Source of the DNA: CBDDHT01 sp965227905
GTDB lineage: Bacteria; Pseudomonadota; Alphaproteobacteria; Rhizobiales; Methyloligellaceae
Length of the DNA: 64,000 bases
Direction of reading: 5' to 3'
Assembly: GCA_965227905.1 (NCBI GenBank)
Contig: OZ245780.1
Span: forward strand, 5,146,001 to 5,210,000
Part shown: positions 1 through 9,195 of the stretch, piece after piece
Numbering within the stretch: the stretch's first letter is position 1
How the letters are laid out: each line of letters starts with the position of its first letter
Translations under genes and position numbers: made by a program
The notes under the pieces: generated by a model
What the model saw: only the letters and a program-made list of their open reading frames with translations
The model's database searches: none
Told to the model about the DNA's origin: nothing

Positions 1-518
1 CCCTGGTCCAGCAGCCATTTGGGACCTATTTCACCGCCGACCTCTTCATCATAAGTGATGTGCAGCTCGACGGTGCCGGCCAATGGCCTTTGAGTGGCCT
101 CCAGTGCCTTTAGCGCAAACGCGTAGGTGGCTATGTCGGATTTCGAGACGGCGGCACCACGCCCATAGAGCCAGCCATCGACGATTTCTGCGGCAAAAGG
201 ATCATGTGACCATCCGGCACCTGGCGCAACGACGTCCCCATGCGCATTCAGCGCAATCACCGGCCCATCGCCGAAACGCTTTCGAACGATCAGATTGGTC
301 GCGCTAATCATGCCACTCGCCTGGCATAGGGCTTCCGGGACAGCATACGCTTCGACCTCGAACCCGAGACCTGTAAGGAGCGCGGCTGTCGATTCCGCAT
401 GGGACGCACAGTCACCGGGCGGATTGTCCGAGGGAACCTTCACAAGCTCACTCAACAGAGCAACGCTGTTGTCCCTGGAGGATTCCAGGAAGCATATGAT
501 CTCGTTGTCATTTATCAT
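1..518 (-). CDS. M20 family metallopeptidase/deacylase (ArgE/DapE type), 3' part beyond window
   Basis: The N-terminal 172 residues of an M20 zinc hydrolase are present; the rest runs off the left edge. The family removes acyl groups or cleaves peptides with a dinuclear zinc site. Visible motifs are NAHGD (H93, D95), GRGAAVSKSD (118-128) and YDEEVGGE (156-163, with the general-base and ligand glutamates). The usual Asp after GRGA is replaced by Val124, with an Asp four residues later at 128, so the bridging ligand may be shifted or missing. ATG at 518 overlaps the stop of the upstream carbamoylase gene by 11 bases, so the two are surely co-transcribed and translationally coupled. Substrate cannot be told from sequence; the neighbours point to an amino-acid derivative. 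The family call is strong, the specificity unknown. Confidence 0.85.
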   Translation of the reverse strand, partial: MINDNEIICFLESSRDNSVALLSELVKVPSDNPPGDCASHAESTAALLTGLGFEVEAYAVPEALCQASGMISATNLIVRKRFGDGPVIALNAHGDVVAPGAGWSHDPFAAEIVDGWLYGRGAAVSKSDIATYAFALKALEATQRPLAGTVELHITYDEEVGGEIGPKWLLDQ

Positions 519-1776
519 GACCGGTCTTTCCCGTCTCGTCGAAGATCTTTAGAAATTTGCAGAGAACTTCGGCAGCGACCGCGACGTCGGACATCTCAAT
601 CGACTCGCCTGCGTTGTGGCTGATGCCGCCTTTGCAGCGCACGAACAGCATACCGACGTCGGTCAACGCACTCATCGCAGCCGCGTCATGACCGGCACCG
701 CTTGAAAGCCTAGGCGCAGCATGACCGCATATCGATGCAGCCGACGAAAGCCCCGTGATCAGACCCGGCGCACAAGGCACACTGGCGACGGCATGGGTTT
801 TCGTGATGATGGTTTCGACTTTTCGCTTTTCACCGATCGAAGAGACCAGCTCATTGACTTTGTCCAATGCCTGCTGCCGCGTGTCATCCTCTGCAGCACG
901 CAGATCAACCGACAGTCTGACGGCGCCCGGAATAACATTTACCGCACCCGGTGATACGTCGAGCTGCCCGACAGTCCCAACGAGGCCATCGCAAGATCTG
1001 CAGATCTCCTCAACACCGAGAATGATTTCTGCCGCGGCCGTAAGCGCATCGCGCCGCTCCGTCATCGGAACCGTACCGGCGTGCCCGGCCTCACCGTTCA
1101 ACATAATTTCCAAACGAGTGGCGCCAGAGATTGCAGTGACAATGCCGACGGCGCAGTCCTGACGCTCCAGGACCGGTCCCTGTTCGATATGGATCTCAAC
1201 ATACCCCAGCACGTCCGTCTGTCTACGCGCGGCGGAATCGATTTTGTCGGGATCAAGCCCGAACGCAGTCAACGCGTCACCGAGAGAGAGCCCATCTCGA
1301 TCTTTGCGCTCCAGTAGCTCTTTCGGAAAAGTCCCCGCGACTGGGCTTGAGCCAAGATAGGTGGACTGAAAGCGGACACCCTCTTCATCACCGAATCCGA
1401 TGACTTCGATGGCGAAGGGCAACCGTTCACCAACAGCATTCAGTTCCGCTATGCAAGAAATCGGAAGCACAACGCCAAGCATGCCATCGTAGCGCCCGGC
1501 ATCGATGACCGTATCCAGATGAGACCCCAGGATCAGCGCCGGCGCACCCGGTCGCACCCCTTCATATCGTCCGATGATATTGCCGACCGCATCGACTCGC
1601 ACGGTCATGCCTGCCGCCTGCATCCAGTCACCGACTTGCGCATTCGCCGCCTCGTGCTCCGGGGTCAGAAATCGTCGCGTGAGATTGTCCGGCGACTCGC
1701 TGATCCCGGCAAGCACATCCAGCCGTTCCATGACTTCGCGCGCTAGCGCATCACTCGAATTCTTCGAGGTCTTCAT
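508..1776 (-). CDS. Zn-dependent hydrolase, L-carbamoylase/allantoate amidohydrolase family
   Basis: This 422-residue cytoplasmic hydrolase belongs to the hydantoinase/carbamoylase branch of M20, which cleaves N-carbamoyl-L-amino acids, beta-ureidopropionate or allantoate to the free amine, CO2 and ammonia. Metal-binding motifs are GSHLDTV (H86, D88), YDG (D97), GFGDEEG (E131, E132), EIHIEQGP (H196) and GAGHDA near the C terminus. Length is typical for the family (about 410-420). Its start overlaps the end of the rpiR-like gene by 26 bases, and its end overlaps the M20 peptidase gene, giving a tight three-gene operon. A second gene of the same family lies at 7021-8250; the two are clearly diverged, so they probably differ in substrate. 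The exact substrate is not readable from the sequence. Confidence 0.88.
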   Translation of the reverse strand: MKTSKNSSDALAREVMERLDVLAGISESPDNLTRRFLTPEHEAANAQVGDWMQAAGMTVRVDAVGNIIGRYEGVRPGAPALILGSHLDTVIDAGRYDGMLGVVLPISCIAELNAVGERLPFAIEVIGFGDEEGVRFQSTYLGSSPVAGTFPKELLERKDRDGLSLGDALTAFGLDPDKIDSAARRQTDVLGYVEIHIEQGPVLERQDCAVGIVTAISGATRLEIMLNGEAGHAGTVPMTERRDALTAAAEIILGVEEICRSCDGLVGTVGQLDVSPGAVNVIPGAVRLSVDLRAAEDDTRQQALDKVNELVSSIGEKRKVETIITKTHAVASVPCAPGLITGLSSAASICGHAAPRLSSGAGHDAAAMSALTDVGMLFVRCKGGISHNAGESIEMSDVAVAAEVLCKFLKIFDETGKTGHDK

Positions 1777-2653
1777 GCAGGTTCTCGATACGCGTTAGAC
1801 GTCCCCGCCCTTTTTTGGCGAGGCGATTGACAATCGCAACACTCAGGAAATGGAGAAGCGACATCGCCGCTGCATAGCGATCGAAGAGATCATTCCCTTT
1901 GACAGCGCAGGGCAGTGTCCAGGTCGCGTGAGGGTTAGGTTCCGCCGACCAGTCCGTAATGTATAAAACCTTCGCACCGAATTTATGGGCGACGCTCATC
2001 GCACGCGGCACCTGTGCTACACGCCGCCGAAAACCAATGACGATCAGCAGATCATCCTTCGTCAGATCAGCCACTTCTTCTGCAAGTGTCTCGCCCGCGG
2101 CCGGTAACAAATAGACATCATCCCGAACCTGAATGATCTGCCAGCGCATGTAGCCGGCAAGATAATGGCTGTTGCGGTATCCGAGCAGGAAGATCCGCCG
2201 GGCCACCGCAATAGAGTCGACAATCTCGTCCACTGTTTCCGACTGCAGGGCTTCGAGCGTACGGGAGATATTCTGGGTGTCCTGCTGGATCTGATCTTCG
2301 ATGCGTGCGCCGAAGCTGCCTGCGGGACTTTCCCGTGTCATCAGATAGAGAGGCGAGCCCCAGGACTTCGCATCGCGCGCCGCGCGCCGCGCCTCCTCGA
2401 AAGTTGCAAATCCTAACCTTTGTACGAGTCGCGTGACCGCCGCTTTGGAGCCACCCGAAAGCTCGGCCAACTCGGTTGCCGAATAGGCCGACACCTCACC
2501 GGGAAATTCGAGAATGAGATCGGCAATACGCCGCTCGCTTTCCGGCAGGTCGGCGTAATGAGACCGGATCAGCGACTCGAATGAAGGGTGCGCCTTGCCT
2601 GATTTGGACGCTGCTTCGTTCGGCTTGGTTCCCTGGTTTCGAACGGCTGTCAT
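1751..2653 (-). CDS. MurR/RpiR family transcriptional regulator (HTH + SIS)
   Basis: The 300-residue protein has an N-terminal RpiR-type helix-turn-helix (about 25-105, including ATELAELSGGSKAAVTRLVQ) and a C-terminal SIS domain (about 130-260) that in this family senses a phosphosugar or other small ligand. It is first in a leftward operon with the carbamoylase and the M20 enzyme and divergent from the TRAP transporter operon, so it most likely controls both through the 158-base shared region. A second RpiR regulator (25027-25934), frameshifted, controls another cluster. The start ATG at 2653 is preceded by AAGGACACG, a modest ribosome binding site. Confidence 0.9.
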   Translation of the reverse strand: MTAVRNQGTKPNEAASKSGKAHPSFESLIRSHYADLPESERRIADLILEFPGEVSAYSATELAELSGGSKAAVTRLVQRLGFATFEEARRAARDAKSWGSPLYLMTRESPAGSFGARIEDQIQQDTQNISRTLEALQSETVDEIVDSIAVARRIFLLGYRNSHYLAGYMRWQIIQVRDDVYLLPAAGETLAEEVADLTKDDLLIVIGFRRRVAQVPRAMSVAHKFGAKVLYITDWSAEPNPHATWTLPCAVKGNDLFDRYAAAMSLLHFLSVAIVNRLAKKGRGRLTRIENLHEDLEEFE

Positions 2654-2811
2654 CGTGTCCTTGGGATCCTCTTATCGGCTCCGGCTGATCGGCCGGTTAT
2701 TGAAACTACAATATCAGAATGCTTGACAGAGTAAAATTTGAGTTTCAGACTAATGAAGACTGGTTTTACCCGCATTGACCACTGCCACGTTGCCAATCAG
2801 GGGGGAAGGAC
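2654..2811. promoter_or_regulatory. Divergent promoter region with candidate RpiR half-sites
   Basis: The sequence holds TGAAACT at 2701-2707 and its reverse complement AGTTTCA at 2741-2747. A TTGACA hexamer at 2723-2728 lies between them in the rightward orientation, but I see no well-spaced -10. RpiR proteins often bind TGAAA/TTTCA-type half-sites, so this is the likely operator. The wide 33-base spacing means either looping or two separate sites. This is inference from position and symmetry. Confidence 0.4.
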
Positions 2812-3330
2812 TTGCAGAGTTTGGCCGATCGAGCGATCAGCGCCAGCCGGCGGGTCAACTGGCTAGTCGAGAGATTCTGCGTTCTCCTTCTTGTGCTTCT
2901 CGTTCTCGATGTCTGGCTTGGCGTCATGGTGCGCTACGCCCTTCCCGTCAAATGGACTTTTACCGAAGAGCTTGCCCGTTATCTGATGATCTGGATGGCG
3001 CTACTTGCCGTTTCCAGCGGAATCAGCCACCGGGAACATATCGGCATGCTGGTCCTCTTCGAGCGCTTTCCCGCCGGCGTTCGAAAGTGGCTTGCCGTGA
3101 CTTTCGATCTCATCGCGCTCGGCTTCTTTGCCATCATTCTGATCTACGGCATCGGCTTCGTGGAACGTGGGTTCAGCCGCTTTACGATGATCAACGCGAT
3201 CCCCAAGGCCTATCCATTTATGGGCGTGCCGCTGGCCGCGGGATTAGCGTGTATTCAACTGGCCCTTGTCGCCGTCCATGACTTCCTTTCGCCGGACGGC
3301 GTGACGGCCGCAGAACGCGTGGAGGCTTGA
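2812..3330 (+). CDS. TRAP transporter small permease (DctQ family)
   Basis: The 172-residue membrane protein has four predicted helices (about 22-41, 55-72, 92-113, 133-155), matching the DctQ family. It pairs with the large DctM subunit in the inner membrane for Na+-driven uptake of organic acids or amino-acid-like substrates. The motif EELARYLMIWMALLAVS (positions 50-66) is the typical DctQ signature. Translation starts at TTG 2812, supported by the strong GGGGGGAAGGA just upstream. The next gene begins three bases after its stop. Confidence 0.92.
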   Translation: MQSLADRAISASRRVNWLVERFCVLLLVLLVLDVWLGVMVRYALPVKWTFTEELARYLMIWMALLAVSSGISHREHIGMLVLFERFPAGVRKWLAVTFDLIALGFFAIILIYGIGFVERGFSRFTMINAIPKAYPFMGVPLAAGLACIQLALVAVHDFLSPDGVTAAERVEA

Positions 3331-3333
3331 GGA

Positions 3334-4614
3334 ATGCTTCTCGTCGCGGCGACGTTCTTCGGTCTCCTTGCTCTGGGCATGCCGGTCGGGTTCGTTCTCG
3401 GCATCGCGGGCCTGGTCGGGATCTTCGACATGGGCGGCGGCCGCTTCCTGACCATGGCGCCCGATAGGATGTTTGCAGGACTGGATCTCTTCCCGTTTCT
3501 CGCAATGCCATTCTTCATTCTGGCCGGCGAGATCATGAACCGGTCCGGCATTACGACCAATCTGGTGCGTTTCGCTGCATCCCTGGTCGGCTGGCTGCGC
3601 GGCGGCATGGCCCATTCCAATATGCTGGCATCGGTCATGTTTGCCGGTATTACAGGTGCGGCTACAGCGGACGCGGCCGCATTCGGCAACACGCTCGTCC
3701 CTGCCATGGTCAAGCAGGGCTACTCGAGACCCTTTGCCTGCGCGGTAACGGCTGCCGGGTCGATCATTGGACCAACCATCCCTCCCTCGACCCTGATGGT
3801 CATCTATGGGTCGATCATGGGTGTTTCGATTGCCGGGCTTTTCGCTGCCGGTATCCTACCAGGCCTACTAATCTGCGGAATCTGCATGGGCGTTATCGCC
3901 GTTTTGGGCCGGCGTCTCAAACTACCCAAGGCCGAGGGCGGACCCAAGCTGAGCGATATCTGGGCATCCTTCAAAGAGAGTTTTCTTGCCCTGGTTCTAC
4001 CGATTTTCATCCTCGGGTCGATTCTCGGAGGAATTGCCACGCCCACCGAAGCCGCCTCTATCGCCGTGTTCTACGCTCTGGTGATCGGCGGCCTCGTCTA
4101 CCGCGCACTGACCTGGCAGGATCTTTACGAGATGTGCGTGCGGACCACCCGGATCACCGGAGTCATCTTTCTGATCATCGCCTCGGCATCAATCCTTGGA
4201 TGGTGGATGACCTTCAATCAGATCCCGCAGGCCGTCGCGGCAGGCGTTCTCTCATTGTCGGACAACCCAAATGTCATCATCGCCATGGTGATCGCTCTGC
4301 TGCTGTTCATCGGCCTATTCATGGACATCAACGCAACCTTGATCATCCTGGCCCCAGTCCTGGCGCCCCTCACGGCGTCCATTGGCATGGACCCGGTTCA
4401 TGCGGGCATCATGATCATTCTTGCCCTTAACATTTCGCTGATGACGCCACCCGTCGGGGCCTGCCTCTTCGTTCTTGCCTCCGTCACCAAGGAGAAGATC
4501 GAGAACATTACCCGATCGCTTTGGCCGTTTCTGCTGGCTGAAGTCATCATTCTTTTCGTTGTTGCCTACTGGGAAGGTCTCACCCTGGCCGTTCCCAGAA
4601 TGCTCGGCCTGTAG
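3334..4614 (+). CDS. TRAP transporter large permease (DctM family)
   Basis: The 426-residue protein is almost wholly hydrophobic, with about 12 transmembrane segments, the normal length and layout for DctM, the transport-catalysing subunit of TRAP systems. Typical elements are PFFILAGEIMNRSG in the N-terminal third, GPTIPPSTLMVIYG in the middle and the NISLMTPPVGACLFV motif near the C terminus. It follows dctQ by three bases and precedes the substrate-binding gene by 42 bases. The transported compound is set by the binding protein and is likely a ureido or amino-acid derivative, given the downstream enzymes (inference). Confidence 0.94.
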   Translation: MLLVAATFFGLLALGMPVGFVLGIAGLVGIFDMGGGRFLTMAPDRMFAGLDLFPFLAMPFFILAGEIMNRSGITTNLVRFAASLVGWLRGGMAHSNMLASVMFAGITGAATADAAAFGNTLVPAMVKQGYSRPFACAVTAAGSIIGPTIPPSTLMVIYGSIMGVSIAGLFAAGILPGLLICGICMGVIAVLGRRLKLPKAEGGPKLSDIWASFKESFLALVLPIFILGSILGGIATPTEAASIAVFYALVIGGLVYRALTWQDLYEMCVRTTRITGVIFLIIASASILGWWMTFNQIPQAVAAGVLSLSDNPNVIIAMVIALLLFIGLFMDINATLIILAPVLAPLTASIGMDPVHAGIMIILALNISLMTPPVGACLFVLASVTKEKIENITRSLWPFLLAEVIILFVVAYWEGLTLAVPRMLGL

Positions 4615-4656
4615 GCGGGCCGTGTCTCATGTCACCGCAGTAAGGAGGTTTGCCAC

Positions 4657-5703
4657 ATGTTTGCAAGAAAACTGAAAGCTCTGACGATAGCTGCAACCGC
4701 AGCCGTCTTCACGACATCATTTGCCGGATATGCATTATCAGCCGACGTCACCATGCGTATCGGCCACCTGAATCCGGCCGCCCCCTTCGAGAGTCACTCC
4801 GGTGCCATGACATCGATCTTCAAATCTCTCGTCGAAGCGGCAAGCGGCGGTGCCATCGAGGTCAAGCTGTTCCCGAACGGCCAGCTTGGCAAGGATAACG
4901 AAGTCATTCAGCAGGTGCGGGACGGCATCGTCGAATCCGCAATCTCATCGGCCGGCGGCATGGCACAACATTACCCGCTGGTTGGAATCTTCGATATCCC
5001 CTTTGCCTTCCCGAACATTGCTGTTGCCAACCGCGTCATCGATCAGCGCAGTGCATTCGGCAAGAAATTCACGAGCAGCCTCGAGTCGAAGACCGGCCTC
5101 AAGGTCCTAGGCCTTATCGATTCCGGTGGCTTCTTTGCCTTCACAAATTCCAAACGCCCGATCACATCGGTCGACGATATGAAGGGCCTCAAGATCCGCA
5201 CGATGACCCTGCCGACCCACAAGGCGATGGTCGACTCCCTTGGCGCTCAAGCGACACCGCTCCCCTGGGCCGAAGTCTATACATCGCTCCAGACCGGCGT
5301 TGCCCATGGGCAGATGAACCCAATCCCGATCATTGCATTCGCCAAGTTCGACGAGGTTCAGAAGTATCTGTCGATCACCAACCATGTGATCACGCCGTAT
5401 ATCTGGACCATGAACAAGGCGTTTTATGACGGGCTGAGTGCCGATCATCGCAAGATCATCGATTGGGCTTCTGAAGTCGCGACCGAAGCCGGGCGCGGTG
5501 TCTCGCGTGTTATCGAAGCATCAGAGCGCGGTTTGCCCAAGCTCTCGAAGAAAATGAAGGTCAATGTCGTTCCGCCCTCAGAACTTCAGAAATTCGCTTC
5601 TGTCGCCCAGCCAGCCGTTCGCAAACTGATCGAGGAAAAACTCGGTCCCGACGGCGTCGAAATGCTCAATGCAATGATGGACGCCATCAAGGCGGCCCAG
5701 TAA
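4657..5703 (+). CDS. TRAP transporter periplasmic substrate-binding protein (DctP family)
   Basis: The 348-residue secreted binding protein has a Sec signal peptide in the first 28 residues, with likely cleavage near ALSA-DV. The mature domain begins VTMRIGHLNP, as usual for DctP proteins. The central KGLKIRTMTLPTHKAMVDSLG segment carries the conserved arginine that grips the ligand carboxylate, followed by PLPWAEVYTSLQTGVAHGQ, the family's selectivity-helix region. The ribosome binding site is TAAGGAGG nine bases upstream of ATG. A strong hairpin directly follows the gene. Ligand: a carboxylate, otherwise unknown. Confidence 0.94.
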   Translation: MFARKLKALTIAATAAVFTTSFAGYALSADVTMRIGHLNPAAPFESHSGAMTSIFKSLVEAASGGAIEVKLFPNGQLGKDNEVIQQVRDGIVESAISSAGGMAQHYPLVGIFDIPFAFPNIAVANRVIDQRSAFGKKFTSSLESKTGLKVLGLIDSGGFFAFTNSKRPITSVDDMKGLKIRTMTLPTHKAMVDSLGAQATPLPWAEVYTSLQTGVAHGQMNPIPIIAFAKFDEVQKYLSITNHVITPYIWTMNKAFYDGLSADHRKIIDWASEVATEAGRGVSRVIEASERGLPKLSKKMKVNVVPPSELQKFASVAQPAVRKLIEEKLGPDGVEMLNAMMDAIKAAQ

Positions 5704-5720
5704 ACGGTCACATCGTCTGC

Positions 5721-5749
5721 GGGCTCGGCGACAGTTGGTCGCCGAGCCC
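5721..5749 (+). terminator. Perfect 12-bp hairpin after dctP-like gene
   Basis: GGGCTCGGCGAC pairs perfectly with GTCGCCGAGCCC around a 5-base loop, and a short T-rich stretch (ATCTTTTCT) follows. It starts 17 bases after the binding-protein stop. It could be a terminator or a 3' stabilising stem that keeps binding-protein mRNA more abundant than the downstream enzymes. A TTG that would extend the next reading frame upstream (5735) lies in the loop, which argues against that start. Confidence 0.6.
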
Positions 5750-5797
5750 ACGCGATCTTTTCTACTCACAAATCGGACAGCCTTCGAAACCCACGCC

Positions 5798-7024
5798 ATG
5801 ACTTTGTCTTTTCCATCCTTGCCGTTCCGTTTGGAACGCAATCCGAGCGCGACGCCCGATGCCGACTATGGCGATCGCCAATCGGCGGTTCTGAACGCCA
5901 CGGGTCTTGCAGAAGCACGGGCGTGTATTTCGGCCTGGCCCGGCTACGCACCGACACCAATGGTTGCCCTGCCAGGATTGGCCGCCGCCCTCGATATCGA
6001 CACCCTCCACTACAAACAGGAGGCAGACCGATTCCTATTGCGGAGTTTTAAGCCGCTTGGTGGCGCCTACGCCGTCCAGCGCTGCCTGACGCGTGTCGTC
6101 GGTGATGCAACCGGCCGAAACGATATCCGCCCAGTGGAGATTCTTGATGGCGTCTATTCTGAAATCATCGCGAACGTAACTGTCACGGCGGCAACAGACG
6201 GCAATCACGGACGTTCGGTTGCCTGGGGCGCGCAGATGCTGGGTTGCCGCTGCGTCATCTACATCAACGAAGCCGTGACTGAGGCTCGCGAGAAGGCCAT
6301 TGCTGCCTATGGTGCGGAAGTCCGACGTCATCCCGGCAGTTATGACGATGCCGTCCGTGAGACATTCGCAGTTGCGCAGCGTGAAAACTGGCACGTCATT
6401 CCCGATACCAGCAATGGTGTCATCGTCGATGCGCCGCGCGATGTCACGCAAGGTTATGGCGTGTTGGCGGCGGAAGCCATTGAACAGCTTCCGGGTGATG
6501 AGCCGCCGACGCATCTCTTTTTACAGGCCGGCGTCGGTGGAATGGCTGCCGCCGTCTGCGCCGAATTCTGGCAAGCCTTCGGCCCCGACCGCCCCGTAAC
6601 GGTTTTGGTCGAACCGGAACAGGCGGCCTGCTGGCTGGAGAGCCTCTCAAACGGCCGGCCCGTTGCCGTAACGGGAGAGATCGACTCCTTCATGGGCGGT
6701 TTGGCCTGCGGCGAGATCTCGGATCTGGCCTGGGAAATTCTTCAACCCGGCGCACACGCGGCGATGACGATGAACGACGCATCGGCCAGAGCGACCATGC
6801 AGTTGCTGGCAGAGGGCGTCGATGGCGACCCTCCTATGGTTGGTGGAGAGTCTGGCGTTGCCGGCCTTGGCGGACTGATTACCGTGGCGCGAGACACCGA
6901 TGCACGCAACGCGCTAGGGCTCGACAAGAACTCGAGAGTCATGGTCGTCGGCAGCGAAGGAGCAACGGACGAAGCCGTCTATGAAAGCGTCGTGGGCCAG
7001 CCATGGCAGAGGATCGCTGCATGA
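5798..7024 (+). CDS. Diaminopropionate ammonia-lyase-like PLP enzyme
   Basis: This is a fold-type II PLP enzyme of 408 residues from the chosen ATG. Diaminopropionate ammonia-lyase converts 2,3-diaminopropionate to pyruvate and two ammonia. The Schiff-base lysine is K85 in RFLLRSFKPLGGAYAV. The TDGNHGRSVAWGAQ segment and the VGGESGVAGLGG glycine loop binding PLP phosphate are characteristic of this family (E. coli YgeX, 398 residues). ATG 5798 is preferred over TTG 5735, which lies inside a hairpin loop, though no good Shine-Dalgarno is seen. The stop overlaps the next start as ATGA. Related threonine/serine dehydratases are less likely given the overall pattern. Confidence 0.85.
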   Translation: MTLSFPSLPFRLERNPSATPDADYGDRQSAVLNATGLAEARACISAWPGYAPTPMVALPGLAAALDIDTLHYKQEADRFLLRSFKPLGGAYAVQRCLTRVVGDATGRNDIRPVEILDGVYSEIIANVTVTAATDGNHGRSVAWGAQMLGCRCVIYINEAVTEAREKAIAAYGAEVRRHPGSYDDAVRETFAVAQRENWHVIPDTSNGVIVDAPRDVTQGYGVLAAEAIEQLPGDEPPTHLFLQAGVGGMAAAVCAEFWQAFGPDRPVTVLVEPEQAACWLESLSNGRPVAVTGEIDSFMGGLACGEISDLAWEILQPGAHAAMTMNDASARATMQLLAEGVDGDPPMVGGESGVAGLGGLITVARDTDARNALGLDKNSRVMVVGSEGATDEAVYESVVGQPWQRIAA

Positions 7025-8250
7025 CTAATCTGCGGATCGATATCGACCGGCTGATGAGGCGTATCGAAGCGCTGGGGAACATCGGCGCACTCGAGGGTGG
7101 CGGTGTGTGCCGGCTTGCGCTCACAGACGAGGACAAGCAGGGACGCGACCTTGTGGTTCGCTGGATGAAGGAACTCGCACTCGACGTTACCGTGGACCGG
7201 ATCGGCAACATCATTGGTACGAGAGCCGGTGAAGAAGCCGGTCCTCCCGTCATGATTGGTTCTCATATCGACAGCGTCGCTACCGGCGGCCTCTATGACG
7301 GCAGTCTTGGTGTTCTCGCCGGGCTGGAAGTGGTTGAAACGTTGAACGACGCCGGATTGACGACACGCCATCCGATCGCCGTTGGCGCCTTCACGAATGA
7401 AGAAGGCGCACGCTTCGCTCCAGACATGATGGGCAGCGGCGTCCATCAGGGGTCTATGTCGCTTGAAGAGTGTCTGGCGACGATCGGCATCGACGGCACG
7501 CGTGTTGGCGACGATCTGCGACGGATCGGTTATGCCGGCGAAACTGAGGTCGCCTCTCTGCGGCCACGCACATTTCTCGAGCTGCATGTCGAGCAAGGCC
7601 CTGTCCTCGAGGAAGCAGGGTTGGAAATCGGCGCCGTCACCGGCGTCCAGGGTATTTCATGGACGGAATACACGATTACAGGTGTCTCGAACCATGCTGG
7701 AACAACCCCCATGCGGTTGAGGCATGACGCCGGTTATGTGGCCGCGACGATAGCGACCGAGGCCCGGCAAATCGCACGAGATCTCGGCGGGGATCAGGTC
7801 GCGACGAGTGGCGTCATCTCCCTTGATCCGAGCCTTGTCAATGTCATCGCCCGCAGCGCGACCGTTACGGTTGATTTTCGCAATACGAATGAGCAGACCC
7901 TGCAAGAGGCCGAAAAGCGGATGGCCAATCACATTGCGCAAATGACCCAAGAGGAAGGTGTCGAAATCGCGACACGAACGCTCGCGCGATTCGAACCTGT
8001 CGTCTTTGATGAGGCGATTGTCGACCGTGTCGCGTCAGCTGCAGATACCCTTGGCTGTTCGGTCGGACGAATGCCGTCGGGCGCTGGTCATGATGCGCAG
8101 ATGTTCGCCCCCAACTGTCCGACGGGCATGATCTTCGTACCATCGAAGGACGGGATCAGCCACAACATTGAAGAATACACGTCCCCAGATGAAATCAAGG
8201 CCGGCGCAGACGTCCTTCTGAATGTCGCCATCGCGGCGGCTGAAGGCTAA
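7021..8250 (+). CDS. Zn-dependent hydrolase, L-carbamoylase family (second copy)
   Basis: The 409-residue M20 hydrolase is of the same branch as the product of 508-1776. Motifs are IGSHIDSV and GGLYDGSLGV (metal ligands), FTNEEGARFAPDMMGS (catalytic glutamate region), ELHVEQGPVLE and PSGAGHDAQMFA. ATG 7021 overlaps the preceding stop (ATGA), and AGAGGA lies upstream; an ATG six codons earlier is possible but less well placed. Position between a diaminopropionate lyase-like gene and a D-carbamoylase-like gene suggests that it releases a free amino acid (possibly 2,3-diaminopropionate) from a carbamoyl or ureido precursor; this is inference. Cytoplasmic. Confidence 0.88.
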   Translation: MTNLRIDIDRLMRRIEALGNIGALEGGGVCRLALTDEDKQGRDLVVRWMKELALDVTVDRIGNIIGTRAGEEAGPPVMIGSHIDSVATGGLYDGSLGVLAGLEVVETLNDAGLTTRHPIAVGAFTNEEGARFAPDMMGSGVHQGSMSLEECLATIGIDGTRVGDDLRRIGYAGETEVASLRPRTFLELHVEQGPVLEEAGLEIGAVTGVQGISWTEYTITGVSNHAGTTPMRLRHDAGYVAATIATEARQIARDLGGDQVATSGVISLDPSLVNVIARSATVTVDFRNTNEQTLQEAEKRMANHIAQMTQEEGVEIATRTLARFEPVVFDEAIVDRVASAADTLGCSVGRMPSGAGHDAQMFAPNCPTGMIFVPSKDGISHNIEEYTSPDEIKAGADVLLNVAIAAAEG

Positions 8251-8256
8251 CCGTCC

Positions 8257-9195
8257 ATGACACGAATACTCACTGTTGCCGCAGCTCAGATGGGCCCGAT
8301 CGCCAGGAGCGAAACGCGCCAATCCGCGGTGGCACGTCTCTGCACGCTGATGCGGGAAGCAAAGGCAAAAGGCGCCGAACTGGTTGTCTTTCCGGAGCTT
8401 GCCCTTACGACTTTCTTTCCGCGCTGGGATATGAAGACCCAGCCGGAGATCGACGCATTCTTTGAAAGCGAGATGCCGAATAGGCAAGTGCAGCCCTTGT
8501 TCGATCTGGCCGCCTCCCTCGAGATCGGCTTCCATCTCGGCTATGCGGAGCTGACGCCGGAAGGCCGTCATTTCAATACAGCCATCCTTGTCGACCGATC
8601 TGGGAACATCGTCGGCAAGTATCGCAAGGTTCATTTGCCGGGCCATAGCGAGCCCGAGTCCTGGCGACCGTTCCAGCACCTGGAAAAGCGCTATTTCGAA
8701 ATCGGCGATCTCGGCTTTCCAGTGTTCGATGCTCTCGGTGGCAGGCTCGGCATGTGCATCTGCAATGACAGACGTTGGCCCGAGAGCTTCCGCATGTTGG
8801 GTCTCGGCGGCGCCGAACTCGTAATGCTCGGATACAACACTCCGCTCCACTACCCCCCGGCGCCCGAACACGACCACCTGCAGGACTTTCACAATCATCT
8901 GGTGATGCAGGCGGGAGCCTATCAGAACGGAACATGGGTCGTCGGCGTTGCCAAAGCCGGCAAGGAAGAAGGCTGCGATCTGATCGGGGGGACATGCATC
9001 ATCGCGCCAACCGGCGAGATCGTCGCTGAATGCGACTCTCTCGAAGATGAAGTCATCGTCCATGCCTGCGACCTCGACCGCTGCCGCGAGATTCAGGACA
9101 ATGTCTTCAACTTCGACCTCCACCGCGTACCGGAGAGTTATGGTTTGATAACGCAGTCGCGGGACAAATCCGGAAGTCACAAGAACACTGGATGA
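8257..9195 (+). CDS. N-carbamoyl-D-amino acid hydrolase-like, nitrilase superfamily
   Basis: The 312-residue carbon-nitrogen hydrolase carries the full catalytic triad: E47 in FPELALTTFFPR, K124 in KYRKVHLPG and the nucleophile C169 in GMCICNDRRWPE. The CNDRRWPE block and the ALTTFFPR block are typical of D-carbamoylases (about 304 residues), which turn N-carbamoyl-D-amino acids into D-amino acid, CO2 and ammonia. It starts six bases after the L-carbamoylase-type gene, so the operon carries hydrolases for both carbamoyl enantiomers or for two different ureido compounds. A tiny reading frame overlaps its stop. Confidence 0.88.
   Translation: MTRILTVAAAQMGPIARSETRQSAVARLCTLMREAKAKGAELVVFPELALTTFFPRWDMKTQPEIDAFFESEMPNRQVQPLFDLAASLEIGFHLGYAELTPEGRHFNTAILVDRSGNIVGKYRKVHLPGHSEPESWRPFQHLEKRYFEIGDLGFPVFDALGGRLGMCICNDRRWPESFRMLGLGGAELVMLGYNTPLHYPPAPEHDHLQDFHNHLVMQAGAYQNGTWVVGVAKAGKEEGCDLIGGTCIIAPTGEIVAECDSLEDEVIVHACDLDRCREIQDNVFNFDLHRVPESYGLITQSRDKSGSHKNTG

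Noticed and set aside
5735..5797. TTG start that would lengthen the diaminopropionate lyase-like protein by 21 residues
   Set aside because: The codon lies in the loop of a perfect hairpin, and the added residues have no counterpart in the family.
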